A stretch of 64,000 nucleotides of DNA, from assembly GCA_001599295.1 (NCBI GenBank), contig BCGN01000003.1, positions 163,148-227,147 of the forward strand, written 5' to 3'. The notes below the pieces were generated by a model that worked only from the letters and a program-made list of their open reading frames with translations, was not told the DNA's origin and made no database searches. This DNA comes from Sporopachydermia quercuum. Lineage: Eukaryota; Ascomycota; Sporopachydermiomycetes; Sporopachydermiales; Sporopachydermiaceae. The translations under genes and the position numbers were made by a program. Shown one piece after another: positions 53,209 through 64,000 of this stretch. The first letter of the stretch is position 1. Every line of letters begins with the position of its first letter.

Positions 53209-54935
53209 GATGATTCAATTTGAACTGATATTAGGAAAGAGCAAAAATTCCTTTGTTTCTATTTTTCTAGAGTAAATATAAAGTGTTTATGATAAGAAAA
53301 CCAATCCTTCTTTTCTCCCTTTCTTTCCTTCTTTTTACAATAATACTTTCAAGGCTTCTTTCCTCTATTTAAATACATTTACAACTTGCTCCATAAGTGT
53401 GGGGACGTCACACATCAATTGAGCCGTCAATTGAGCCGTGAATATGTACAGTAAACTATTCATAAGTTCAATACTAGCAATTTCCATCTATCTCTTCACC
53501 CTTATTCTTTTTACCCTGTTAATAACCTTGATTCAATTGCTATCGTAAATTGCAATAAATAGTCCCTGACAAATGAGATTTCCTTTCCTATTTAGTCAAT
53601 TAGGAGTGGGACAAATACCCGAGCCGAATTGAGCCAATGCTGTTGAAACTGAAGGAAGAGATATAATGAATAAGCTAGTGAGGTTTGGGATAGTAGAGCT
53701 ATTAGTGATTATAATAGAAGATTAGAATTAACACAGTGTTTATATTATTTGTTTCTTTAAGATTGATAACGATTTATTAACGATTGACTGAAGAGGATTG
53801 TCCTGTTAAATGTCTGTAAATGGAGATTAGCAAATTCAAAAGAAGCAACCCAATTAGGAAACAGATCCGGGGTCGAAGAATTGTGTGGGGATTCTCTATG
53901 ACGTAAGTTTTAATTAGTTGGGATTATGAAGATCGAACGAAACAAAACTTAGGGAACATAGAAGGTTCCAATCAATCTGCGAAAAAGGGTGTTGTGTTGA
54001 TTTAATATTTTAAATGTTGTAAATATTCAGTTTTTTGATATTATAATTGCGAAGCTGAAATTCCAGTTCACGTAGGACAGTTTTGATGGTCAAAGGTGTC
54101 GCGCGGGTCAAGCTCTTTGGCTTTTTCCAGACATACATAGACTTGCATCCATCATCTACCCCATATTCAACTCTCAATAAACATTTCACACTCCTCAAGT
54201 ACCTCCGCCACTCAGAAGCAGAAATACATAGTTCTTTAGTAAGTCAAACTCCTTAGTCAATATTCATAAACTGCTGATTCTCATATTTTCTGTTTATTCA
54301 AAAATATACCAACTCGCAGATGTGGGAACTCTTTTCCTTTTCTCCTTCTATGCATAATTATGCACGTCCCTGCATTAATAACATGCTCATGTACTTGACC
54401 GTTCTGAACTCAACTCAAATTATAGCGTCACTGTTTAATCATTTCTCCAACTCCTCAACGCCAAATCATACCAAATCATCCATTGAATATAAATCCTTTA
54501 AACTGGTTTATATATTAATTATTACATTCCGAACTCAACATTTTCATCTCTATCATCTTATCATAAGCATTTGATTGAAACCGTTTAATAGCACTTCGTT
54601 CCTTTTGCCGTATATATTCCTATAGCTATTTCCTCATGAATTGCTACACTTCACGTGGTTGAAAATTTCTTGCTATTTAAGTCATCAGCGACTAGTATCA
54701 AAGAATCAACCACAAAATCTACCAGATAGATTAAATCTGAGCAATGCGAAGACAACAATCTTAAATTTCATTAATAACAAAAAAACTTCATAAGAAAACC
54801 ACGTAGAAAGAAAACTAAATTAATAACAAAGTAAAAACAACCATTAAGGGAAGATGTTTTCCCGTAGAATTACACAAGTCAACACGAAAGGTATGAAACA
54901 ACTATTTTCACAGATCGTATTGATACATTAACTGA
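53209..54935. other. 1.7 kb without a convincing gene
   Basis: Upstream region of oxidoreductase B, then AT-rich DNA. A promoter-like stretch (CACGTG at 54651, TATTTAAG near 54675) precedes a 25-codon frame at 54854 (MFSRRITQVNTK...). That frame looks like a mitochondrial presequence but stops before the PAR32-like gene end. I found no exon to extend it. Confidence 0.4.
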
Positions 54936-55394
54936 TTAATTACCGCTACCAGAAATAGTTGTTTTGAGCTTTGACCAGATACCGTTGTCCTCGTCATGAT
55001 CAGCCTTCTTACCATGTCTCGCTGAGGTGGATCTTGATTTGGATCTTGACTTTGATCGTAATCTTGCTTGTTCTCTCGAAGTAACAGTAGTTAATTCATC
55101 ACCTTCTTTGTAAACAACGTTCCCTGCGCCACCACGTCCAACGGAGTAAGTTTTTGGTTCTGTTTGGAGAGCTTGTTCAGCTTCAGCTAAATATTGCTCA
55201 GGAGTTTGAACATCACCCATCTCTGAGACCCTATGAACATTGCCTGCTCCTCCTCTTCCTGACCGGAAAACTTGATTTGGTGATGTGAAAGTTTGAACTG
55301 GAGCCAATGTTGTATCAATTTCTTCAGGATCTAATTTTGGTGATACAGCAACATTTCCTGCTCCTCCTCTTCCAAATGTTCGATAGTTTGTCAT
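54936..55394 (-). CDS. PAR32: PAR32-like DUF3602 protein
   Basis: A 152-residue protein with three exact GRGGAGNV repeats at residues 8-15, 46-53 and 86-93, the hallmark of the fungal DUF3602 family. Yeast Par32 (295 residues) carries more repeats and inhibits the ammonium transporters Mep1 and Mep3 when phosphorylation is lost under good nitrogen. This shorter version may do the same, but that is inference. The C-terminus is a Ser/Arg stretch (LRSKSRSKSRSTSARHGKK), likely phosphorylated, with an acidic patch DHDEDNG. No enzyme motif or membrane segment. Confidence 0.75.
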   Translation of the reverse strand: MTNYRTFGRGGAGNVAVSPKLDPEEIDTTLAPVQTFTSPNQVFRSGRGGAGNVHRVSEMGDVQTPEQYLAEAEQALQTEPKTYSVGRGGAGNVVYKEGDELTTVTSREQARLRSKSRSKSRSTSARHGKKADHDEDNGIWSKLKTTISGSGN

Positions 55395-58184
55395 TATGCT
55401 ATTCTTTGTTTATATATCTTCCCAATGGTACGGTGATGTGAGTTGCGCCTTATTAGTTATGGTGTCTGCTATAGATTATTCTGATAATGATGCCAAAATC
55501 TAAGCATATAAATCTTTCCAATAGAACATCTACTTCTCATGTAGTTACTCTATCAAATATATTTAATCTAAATTATATTTTCCTTGCTTCTTTTCCCTCT
55601 TTTCCCTCTAGTTTGTTTTTCCTTCCGGGCTTTCAAGGTCTGAAAATTCTCTCCCTGACAAGAACCACTTCAGTATTTATAATGATGATATTTAAACTTT
55701 GTCAGGCATCAGAATAGAGTTTGAAGAACGTTGGCTTAAAATTAAACACCCCTATAAACTTAATTAGAGTTATATTACCTTATTTTCGCCTTGCTGTGGT
55801 AATTTCCTTCTCTATTTCCTTAGACAATGGGAAGAGGAGATGGTGGATGATGATCTGAGAGAAAGCTGACCGCTTTAGTGTACAGAACTAGAATAACAAG
55901 CTTGACTTGACTATGGAAATTGAATATGAGTGTTGGGATTTGGCTTGTATCTTCTCGATGCCTGGTGTTTTTCAGGAAATAGTTAGAACTGGTGTGTAAT
56001 GAAGAATATTCCGATTGTGGGAAAGTGAGTGAATAGGAGTGATCCTACGAGGCTTGGCTATGAATGGGGAGAAATTAAGAGATTGGTTCAGATCGATTGG
56101 AGGGACCTGCAAATTCAATTTAAAGTAGGTGAAAACTTATGTGGAATAAGCGAAAGAAGGAGCTAAAATGACAGGGCTGTGAAAATTTATAACTAGTGTT
56201 TATGAAAGATTTTTGTTCCATCAGTGATAGAAGAAGAATATCACACTTTACCCATTGTATAGATAGTATGCTAGCAAACTATTGCACTGTGAATCAAAAT
56301 AATTAAAATACTGGAGAAGTAAAAAACTAACAAATACTAACTGTGTATCTACTATCTACAATAAAGCCATTGGCACTCTTTCCAATTTGCTTTCTGTTCT
56401 TTCTCTTTACTTTTCCATCCATCCATTCATTCTTCGTGCTTCTCAAGCCTTTCTATACAATTTTCTCATACAAAATATTTTTTTCTTCCTCCAAGGTCAT
56501 GGAGAATCCAAAAAAGGTTAAGGTTCTCTACCATACAGAGAAATCTAACTTTATTCTCGTGTTTAATCAAGCTGATTATGGCTGACCTTGCTCCCGTTCA
56601 ATTACTCATAGTCAAGAGATAAATTAATAGAAGGTTCATTTTCAAGTTAAAGCTTGCCAATATTTCTGGGCAGTTGATGAAATTTTCAGTTAATTCAAAT
56701 ATGGCTGCTGAAATTGCCGACGTAAACCGGCATCCATTAGATGATTCCAATACGATTCGCACACCAAACTCTACTGTCATCATCATCATTCAATGCTTGG
56801 CAAGGGTGAACAGTAACAAGCAGTTGTAGGTTCAGCTGTTTATAGTAGAGTACAAACTGAAAAAAGTAGTAACAACAGATTCACCTACATTTACGCACTA
56901 TCTTAGTAGGAAACATACTCTTCTTTCACGTTCCTACAGTCTGATCCTTGAGTTGTTTGAAATGTTTCTTTCTGCAATTCTTAATTGGATTGTTCTCCGG
57001 TCAAACTCTATATGCACGAGTCTAACTTTAATTTGTCCTAAAGCCTGAAATCTGGGGAATGCCTAAGCTGAAAGATTTCCTTCATTTCGTCAATACTGCA
57101 TATGTGGACGCATAAATAAGAAAGATTGGTACTATAATGTATAGCACTTCCTTTCAATTTGCCGAAAATCCATATATTATTTACTTAGGACATTTAAAAC
57201 TCTCACAGATCAACTCTTCGTTTTCTTCTCCTTCTCATTTTCCTGATTTGAAAAAGAAGGTGGCTGTTCTGGATTCTATGCCCAGTAGAAAATACCACCT
57301 TTGACTTTAACTAATATTCTTGGACCATTGAATGNTCTTGACATACATTTAGAGTATTAGGTTTTATCTTGGTTATAGATATTTACATTTTTCAACGGTC
57401 TTCAATGTCTATCTATTCCCAGAGATTAAGAGCTAAGCTCCGCTGCGAAATCTCCAGAGCAAGAAAAGTCGGNACGATTTCTGATTATGTGATATGAAAA
57501 TGACAGTTGTTGTTNCTCTGACGGCTCAACTACTGCCGTAATGTTGATGGAAACAACACATTGACTATCTTCCNCTAATTCAAGGCAAAGAGAACAAAAC
57601 AAAAGATCTTAATCAACACAAATCCACTAACTTCTCAGCTCTTCTCCTTCTAATATTCAACAAAAACAATCACATACATTGTCCCTTGGCTCTTTCTTAA
57701 ACCCCACTCCACGTACCAGGCACACCATGCACATCTTCTGTACCCTAATGCATAATCCTGTACCCCTCCATGTACTCCGCTAATTATTTCCAAATATGGA
57801 ACCAACTCAATATCACATGCCGCTACATGCATATAACTCAAACCTTAGTCATCATAACTCAAAAATCACCTCCTTCTTCCTATCAACTTTTTGCAGTTTT
57901 TCTATCTTTCTGTTGTTCTAATTACGCCGATCAACTAGCTCTCCTGTTTATTTGGCCTTGTATTTAGACATTTGATTACTACAAAAGTTTCACAATTTGA
58001 TTATTCAGTGGCATAGGCTTATAGAACAAACTCATAGCAGGTCAATGCAGAATTTGCTCCAGAAAGACTATTCAGCAATCCCCACATTTCATCCAGCATA
58101 CATTCTCTCACTGGGTGAAACATCTGCTATGACTATTCTAACTNGTCTATGATAGCTGCTGAATTTAACCATTTGATATAAATC
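55395..58184. other. 2.8 kb between PAR32-like gene and SYG1, no convincing gene
   Basis: The first part is the PAR32-like promoter, the last part the SYG1 promoter. In between lies a TACTAAC at about 56335 followed by an ATG-less frame (56343-56585) ending in MENPKKVKVLYHTEKSNFI, which looks somewhat coding but is unrecognised. No RNA gene or repeat was identified. Confidence 0.4.
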
Positions 58185-61100
58185 ATGAAGTTTGCCGAGT
58201 CTCTCAATGATAATTTGGTGCCAGAATGGCGGTCAAAGTACCTGGATTATAAAGCAGGGAAGAAAAAGCTGAAGAAACTGTTCAAGTCTAGCGATGTGGT
58301 TGTGCCTAATGATGATACTCCTGCAAGTACATTTAAGTATGATTCTCAAACAAGAACACCTTATACAGCGCTAGCAAAAAGTGCTACTGTTAACGTGGGA
58401 ACCACTGGAACTGGAACTGGAGCTTTAACTGGAGCTTTAGCTGGTACTGCAGGCAATGCGACCGGCGTTTCGCCTATGGCTATCTACCATGGAAGACCAA
58501 TATCGAGCATTCAACTGCCATCACCAGTTATTGACCCAGGTTCTCACATGGGCTCACACCACGAAAATTTCAACGGTGCCGGCCTCACTGATCGATCTCA
58601 ACCTCATTCTCCATCTCCCTCCCAGTCTACAACTCCCTCTAGCGCCAATGATTTTGCAGACGTAGCTAGACACAGTACTCCTTATGTTGCAGGGCCCATT
58701 CCCAGCTCTCCTGACCAATCATCTATACCATCAATTCATTCACGTCCGTCGTCTCCACCGCCGGAGGAAACAAACGATGCCACACCTTTACTGAATTCGG
58801 TTAACCCATCTTATACCTCTCCTGACGGTAGAGTCGGTAGACAGAAGAGAACTGCTACTAATTCCAGCAATTCAAGCCGACGGAACTATTCCCCTGTTCA
58901 TCCTTCAATGCTTAAACAGTCAATTCTATCAAATGTGCCTGAAGGGTTGCCCTTAAAGCGGGTAATGACGTTTAAATCGTCAGTCAAGAAAGTAAAAGAC
59001 AATCTACTTCAATCTGGCTCAACTTTTGGTAATAATGGAGACAGTTCTAATGCTACTAATGGAGAAATGAGTAGAGCTGCAATCAATCAGTCCATACTAA
59101 GAGCTCGGCAACAGGAATTTATCAGCTGGGTCGATAAGGAATTCGATAAGATCGAGTCTTTCTACAAGCAAAAAGAAGAAGAAGCTATTGAGAGATTCCT
59201 TATTTTCCAAGACCAGTTATACCAGTTAAGGGAACATAAACTATCGATCAAACGTAAGCAATTGGCTGCTTCTAAAGGTTCGGGATCCGCATCAACAGCG
59301 GTTGTCCCTTTTCATCTACCGGCCACTGCAAACACTAGAAGGTTCTTTCCCAGACGATTTGAACTGCCTTCCTTGCCGAAATATCTAACTGGGAAAGATA
59401 ACGATACGCATTTTGAGTATTCAGTTGAGATGAAGCGGAAGAAGAAGCAGGATGACGAGGAGATCGAGATTGGGAATATACAGGCCGATAGCACTGGAGT
59501 TGGAAAGAGCAGTGAGAACGTGAATGAGGATGAAAGTACTAATGCTAATGCTAATGGCCAATGGACTAAAAGGCGTATTAATAGGAACAGTGATGNTTAT
59601 GGCGATGGTTATGATGATATTANCATTTCTGGCAATAATTCTACCCATGCTAATACAATTGCCAACACCAACACCATTACTAATACCTCCAACTCTGAAT
59701 CTGATTCGGATGATTCAAACGCAGGAAACGCTGAAATNCCTGATTCTAACTCCTTCCACGCCAGCCAGCTTCCTAACCATGAAGACCCCAACAGCAACTA
59801 CAAGAAAAGAGACTACCAAAAGAAATACCCCCACTACGAAATCCCCTACATTGTCGCCAGAAGACAACTAAAAGCAGCCATGATTGAGTTCTATCGTGCT
59901 CTAGAACTACTTAAAAACTATAGAATGCTGAATAGAACTGCTTTTCGTAAAATAGTAAAGAAGTTCGACAAGGTAACTCATGCTAGATGCTTGCCTGGCT
60001 ATATGGAAAAAGTCAATACCAGTTATTTCGGCACCAGTTCAATTCTTGATGATCTGTTCATAAAAGTAGAAGATTTATACAGCATTTACTTTGAAAACGG
60101 GAATAGAAAAATTGCGGTTGAAAAACTACGGTCAAAGATTAAACCAGACGAATACTATGAAGCAACTTTCTCGGGAGGGATGTTGTTGGGTATAGCATTA
60201 CCATTGTTTATTCAAACTATTGTTATAGGGATTCACGATGCAACCAGTGGGAACGACCAATGGGGCATGAAGTTCCTACTGCAGATTTGGGGAGGATTCT
60301 TTCTTATTGGATTCTTTCTATTGCTGTTCTCAGTAAATGCCCTTATATTCACCTCGTACAAAATCAACTACAGATTCGTATTTGAATTTGATCAACGAAC
60401 CCAACTGGACTATAAACAGTATCTATCGTTGGTTGCATTGTTCATGATGCTGTTTTCAGTGTTCGCTTGGCTGTCAGTTCATAACTTTTGGTATGAAACG
60501 TTTCCTGGCCGGTTTATCCCGCTGATATTCCTTGGGATCTCGTTATTTCTCTTTCTCATGCCATTTGATGTGCTGTATCTAAGATCCAGAATCTGGACGC
60601 TGAATGCACTTTGGAGATTGATGTTTTCCGGGTTTTATCCTGTGGAATTCCGGGATTTTTTCCTCGGGGATATCTTTTGCTCTTTGACGTATTCCCTGTC
60701 CAATCTATCGTTTTTCTTTTGCTTATATGCTACCCATTGGCAAGGAGCATTGTACAATAAAGATGAGACGAAATGCGGATCATCACATTCGAGAACTATG
60801 GGATTTCTTGCTTGTTTGCCGTCAATTTGGAGATTTCTCCAGTGTATTAGAAGATACCTGGATTCTGGTGACTGGTTCCCTCATTTAGCGAACATGGTCA
60901 AGTTTGGCTGTGGGATTGCTGCTAATATGACGCTGAGTATTTGGAGAATCAACAAAACTGTTGAGAACAAAGCATTGTTTATCCTCTTTTCCAGTATAAA
61001 TTCCATTTATTGCAGTATGTGGGATGTCCTGATGGACTGGTCATTATTCCAGCCGGATTCAAAGAACTATTTGCTGAGAGATCAAATAGCATTTAAGAAA

Positions 61101-61793
61101 CATTGGCCTTATTATGCTGCTGTTGTTACTGATGTTGTATTGAGATTCAATTGGATATTCTATGCAGTGTTGCCATCGTTCGTTCAGCAGTCTGCTTATT
61201 TGTCGTTTGTATTGGCAGTCTCTGAAGTGATCAGACGAAGTGTATGGGTAATTTTCAGAATGGAAAACGAACACTGTACTAATATCCTTTTGTCAAGAGC
61301 AGCTAGAGACTTGCCATTACCTTATCCTGTTATCAAACGAGTATCTTTGGCTCATGGTGACACTGGACATAAAGGTAGTTCTAGGGATCTGCTCGAGGAA
61401 ATTTGCCACGGCGAGGTCAGTGGTGAATCTCGTCCAGGGTTTGCAATGGGTTTTGATTCTGGACATGAAGAATTTCTTGGTGAAGGGAAAAATGAAGCGA
61501 CGACGGAAAGAAGGGCATCATTTCGTGATAGTGATATGCATTCAATCCATTCAATGGTAAGTGAAATGTCGCATATTTCNGGTGTTGAAGAGCCTGAAGA
61601 GGAGGGAGAGAATGAAGGTATGCCGGTGATGACATTATTACGTAGAGCCATGACTCAAGCACACGCAAAGGACTTCCAAAGAAGAAAACCAGAACACCAA
61701 GATCATCAAAGTAATGATAGTTCAGATGATGAAAGAAGTGACGAAGATGAGGAAGAAGAAGTGATGTCTTATGATCCAAGCATGGGATGTTAG
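58185..61793 (+). CDS. SYG1: SPX-EXS protein, Syg1/XPR1-type phosphate exporter
   Basis: The product has 1202 residues. The N-terminus MKFAESLNDNLVPEWRSKYLDYK and the lysine cluster KKKLKKLF open the SPX domain, which senses inositol pyrophosphates. The SPX is split by a long Ser/Pro/Asn-rich insertion (about residues 60-290 and again 420-540), resuming at ISWVDKEFDKIESFY and AMIEFYRALELLKNYRMLNRTAFRKIVKKFDK. Several membrane spans follow from about 665, and the EXS domain includes GDWFPHLANMVKFG, WRINKT and SSINSIYCSMWDVLMDWSL. An acidic tail closes the protein. Human XPR1 exports phosphate; yeast Syg1 (902 residues) is its homologue at the cell surface. The excess length is in the disordered insertions. 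Confidence 0.93.
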   Translation: MKFAESLNDNLVPEWRSKYLDYKAGKKKLKKLFKSSDVVVPNDDTPASTFKYDSQTRTPYTALAKSATVNVGTTGTGTGALTGALAGTAGNATGVSPMAIYHGRPISSIQLPSPVIDPGSHMGSHHENFNGAGLTDRSQPHSPSPSQSTTPSSANDFADVARHSTPYVAGPIPSSPDQSSIPSIHSRPSSPPPEETNDATPLLNSVNPSYTSPDGRVGRQKRTATNSSNSSRRNYSPVHPSMLKQSILSNVPEGLPLKRVMTFKSSVKKVKDNLLQSGSTFGNNGDSSNATNGEMSRAAINQSILRARQQEFISWVDKEFDKIESFYKQKEEEAIERFLIFQDQLYQLREHKLSIKRKQLAASKGSGSASTAVVPFHLPATANTRRFFPRRFELPSLPKYLTGKDNDTHFEYSVEMKRKKKQDDEEIEIGNIQADSTGVGKSSENVNEDESTNANANGQWTKRRINRNSDXYGDGYDDIXISGNNSTHANTIANTNTITNTSNSESDSDDSNAGNAEXPDSNSFHASQLPNHEDPNSNYKKRDYQKKYPHYEIPYIVARRQLKAAMIEFYRALELLKNYRMLNRTAFRKIVKKFDKVTHARCLPGYMEKVNTSYFGTSSILDDLFIKVEDLYSIYFENGNRKIAVEKLRSKIKPDEYYEATFSGGMLLGIALPLFIQTIVIGIHDATSGNDQWGMKFLLQIWGGFFLIGFFLLLFSVNALIFTSYKINYRFVFEFDQRTQLDYKQYLSLVALFMMLFSVFAWLSVHNFWYETFPGRFIPLIFLGISLFLFLMPFDVLYLRSRIWTLNALWRLMFSGFYPVEFRDFFLGDIFCSLTYSLSNLSFFFCLYATHWQGALYNKDETKCGSSHSRTMGFLACLPSIWRFLQCIRRYLDSGDWFPHLANMVKFGCGIAANMTLSIWRINKTVENKALFILFSSINSIYCSMWDVLMDWSLFQPDSKNYLLRDQIAFKKHWPYYAAVVTDVVLRFNWIFYAVLPSFVQQSAYLSFVLAVSEVIRRSVWVIFRMENEHCTNILLSRAARDLPLPYPVIKRVSLAHGDTGHKGSSRDLLEEICHGEVSGESRPGFAMGFDSGHEEFLGEGKNEATTERRASFRDSDMHSIHSMVSEMSHIXGVEEPEEEGENEGMPVMTLLRRAMTQAHAKDFQRRKPEHQDHQSNDSSDDERSDEDEEEEVMSYDPSMGC

Positions 61794-62337
61794 GTACTTA
61801 TTTGGTTGTATATATGTAGATATATGAGATAATTTATATATCTTACGATGTAAATGTAACAGAAATACAGATTAATTAGAATAGAAGGCAGAAAGGAGAA
61901 TTGTAGATTTGAGATTGGGAATCATTGGCACATATATCTGTATTTCATGCATTGTTAGTGTGTCAGTTTTGCAAGAAATATGTAATTATATGCAATATCA
62001 GCAGTTTCCAAGAACCTCGCATATCACTTCCAAGCTCCGTATTGGGTATCCTGGATATCTTGGATGAAACACTGTCATTGGATCATTATTTCAATACCTA
62101 TTGACGTTCAACATTGAAAGTATCATTACAATATATAAGCTAGAGTCAATTAACTACTGGAAATTCCCTTTCCTATATCAATAGATATAACATGTGATTG
62201 TCTATAAATCATCAATCCAGCTGATGAGAAGGCCAATACTGCTAGTCAATGAACTGGAAAACATAATCCTTTAAGAATGGAACTGTAAGATTAACCAGAG
62301 GAGCGTGAAAAACATCCACAAACAATAATACTCAAGT
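61794..62337. other. Convergent intergenic region
   Basis: Terminators of SYG1 and the short-chain dehydrogenase; no gene recognised. Confidence 0.55.
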
Positions 62338-63120
62338 CTATACATATAGTAATCCACCGTTAGCATTGATTGTTGAACCACTGCACCAGCGGCATTCTTC
62401 AGTACATAAAAATGCAACCAAGGGAACAATATCTTCCACCTTACCAAGTCTCGCATCAGCTGCAGGACCAGGATTGGAGACGTACATATCCAATACGTCC
62501 GGTTCTTCGGGAGCTGTTTCCGTCCACATATCAGTATCAATAGGCCCAGGGTTTACACAATTCACAACGGTTCCTGCACATGATTCTTTTCTTCCCAGTT
62601 CTCTTGCCCATACCTTAGCAACACCTTCTAATGCAGCCTTTGATGCTGCATAGACAGTAGAATATGGATACCCACCTCTAGCGGAGATTGATGATAAGAG
62701 CACTATTCTAGATTTCTTGTCAAGATAAGGTAAAACCGCTTGTTGAAGGAAAATAATTGATTTAAGATTAATACCCATTTGAAGATCATAGAATTCTTCA
62801 GTTATGGCATCTAACGCTGCATCCGGGCCATAACCAGCATTATGGACAACAATGTTAATTTTACCATCGGAACTTATCTTTAAAGCGGCATCTACAATCT
62901 TTGGAATTTCTGAAACCCTTGATAGATCTGCTCTAACAATGATAGCTTTGCTACCGAGTTTTTCGATTTCTTCTTTAACTGCAGCAGCCTTGACTGCTGA
63001 TGACTCTGACGTATAATTAATGACAACATTGGCACCTTTTTTTGCTAGGCCAACTGCAATTCCAGCCCCAATACCTCTGGAAGATCCAGTGACAATTGCT
63101 GTTTTCCCCTCTAGACTCAT
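62338..63120 (-). CDS. Short-chain dehydrogenase/reductase (classical SDR)
   Basis: A 260-residue single-exon product. TGSSRGIGAGIA (cofactor loop) is at residues 12-23, NAGYG near 95, the catalytic Ser in LLSSISARGG near 144, and YAASK (Tyr and Lys) near 157-161. PGPIDTDMW follows and GGLLYV ends the protein. Arg in the TGSSRGIG loop and the acidic/basic pattern after the second strand (NYTSESS) suggest NADPH, as in many fungal and plant reductases of this type. The C-terminus with CSGSTINANGG is usual for the FabG-like class. The substrate is unknown. A TATATA stretch about 185 bases upstream may be its TATA box. Confidence 0.9.
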   Translation of the reverse strand: MSLEGKTAIVTGSSRGIGAGIAVGLAKKGANVVINYTSESSAVKAAAVKEEIEKLGSKAIIVRADLSRVSEIPKIVDAALKISSDGKINIVVHNAGYGPDAALDAITEEFYDLQMGINLKSIIFLQQAVLPYLDKKSRIVLLSSISARGGYPYSTVYAASKAALEGVAKVWARELGRKESCAGTVVNCVNPGPIDTDMWTETAPEEPDVLDMYVSNPGPAADARLGKVEDIVPLVAFLCTEECRWCSGSTINANGGLLYV

Positions 63121-64000
63121 GCTTGTTCTTGTAAAGATCTAGTACTAATGCTAACTCTGTCACGGATAATATCTCACTAACAACAACAAAATATCAATTC
63201 AAACCGAAACCTATATCAACATATCTTCAACTAAACAGAAAAGAAAAAAAGAGAGAAACAGTATTCCCTGTCGGTAATTTTATATTACATACGGTCTCTT
63301 TTATATATTTATATATCATAGAACTATCGTTTATCCCATCCTCAATTGAAAAGATAAGCAAAGTTGGAACGTGATAGCAGATGTTCCTTTTTCACTATAA
63401 AATTCCTTATCGGTAAATATCTTTCAACTTTTCATGCACGCTTATGCAGGATTAGGTTCCAACTTGCCAAATTCAAACTTAACGAGGAACTTGCCGTTTT
63501 AAGTAAGTAAATAGGCGTCTGCTCGGCGGTAATTTCAGTAGGAGAATCCAGGTTTTTACTGCTATGTTAGGGCATATTAGGCTATGGATATCACTATATT
63601 CTTATGACAATATGAGATTTTCAGTGTTTTGTACTCTATCAGCAATATCAGTAGGTATTAGTACAAAAAATGTGTATTGTTAATGTATTCTAAGGATTAC
63701 TTGCATGATCAGTAAAATATGATATAATATTACTCTTGTAGTGGGTGATTATATGCCCATTCACTATCTTAGGTCAGCGATGGAATTTGTTCCAAAATGT
63801 GATTGATATTATCATGCATTTATAGTATGCTTTTCTTCAAATTTGATAGTCTGTTTAACCTAACAAAGAAATTATCAGCAAAGCTGCGCAAATGAGGCGC
63901 ACTACATTCATCTTTGTTCTTTCATTACTTTAAAAAGTGTTTGGAAACTTGGAAGAGATAAAACAGTTGNCAACTAAGACTTTAGCATAGATCGTGACTG
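63121..64000. other. SDR promoter and right edge, no gene seen
   Basis: TATATATTTATATATC near 63301-63318 is a plausible TATA region. The motif CGGTAA recurs at about 63274, 63412 and 63530 in the upstream DNA. No coding frame reaches the window edge convincingly. Confidence 0.45.

Noticed and set aside
1-64000. Mobile or virus-like elements and CRISPR arrays
   Set aside because: I saw no reverse transcriptase, integrase or transposase motifs, no long terminal repeats and no spaced repeat arrays.

Overview
This window looks like nuclear DNA of an ascomycete budding yeast (Saccharomycotina). The genes are compact and AT-rich. The introns have yeast-type GTATGT/GTAAGT donors and TACTAAC-like branch points. 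Recognisable genes match BUD32, MES1, UGP1, TDA10, LSM8, MDE1, DNA2, PAR32 and SYG1. CTG codons fall on conserved leucines in UGP1, so this is not a CUG-Ser yeast. Introns are unusually frequent for the group: about 10 of 22 protein genes carry roughly 14. An SF3b p14 (SF3B6) homologue is present, a protein that S. cerevisiae lacks. Both points suggest a lineage with fuller splicing than Saccharomyces; I cannot name the species. Scattered single N bases look like unresolved or heterozygous positions.

Layout. 0-4 kb: the edge of a NOP8-like ribosome-biogenesis gene, a small two-exon gene, and a decayed copy of the 5' end of the eIF3a gene TIF32. 4-9 kb: BUD32 (KEOPS kinase) and MES1 (methionyl-tRNA synthetase). 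9-12 kb: two unrecognised membrane proteins that look like distant relatives of each other. 13-14 kb: a secreted SurE-type phosphatase. 14-17.3 kb: no convincing gene. 17.3-19.5 kb: UGP1 with a tiny first exon and a 698-base intron. 19.5-23 kb: no convincing gene. 23-26 kb: a Tda10/glycerate-kinase-like protein with a large disordered extension, in DNA rich in CCGG. 27.4-30.5 kb: a two-exon gene for a coiled-coil, disordered protein. 31.9-34 kb: LSM8 (3 exons) and MDE1 (3 exons). 34-40 kb: DNA2, with an upstream cluster of MluI cell-cycle boxes. 41-43 kb: a four-exon CaM-kinase-like gene. 43-45 kb: two identical tRNA-Leu(UAA) genes, a small exon of unknown function and SF3B6. 47-53 kb: an accessory metabolic group, with a Dal5-type anion transporter and two tandem Gfo/Idh/MocA oxidoreductases. 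55-63 kb: a PAR32-like DUF3602 protein, a SYG1/XPR1 phosphate exporter and a short-chain dehydrogenase.

Most genes are independent housekeeping units. The functional links I can see are MES1 with MDE1 (methionine use and salvage), LSM8 with SF3B6 (splicing), SYG1 with the SurE phosphatase (phosphate handling, by inference), and the transporter plus oxidoreductase group. I saw no retroelement, virus-like element, DNA transposon or CRISPR array.
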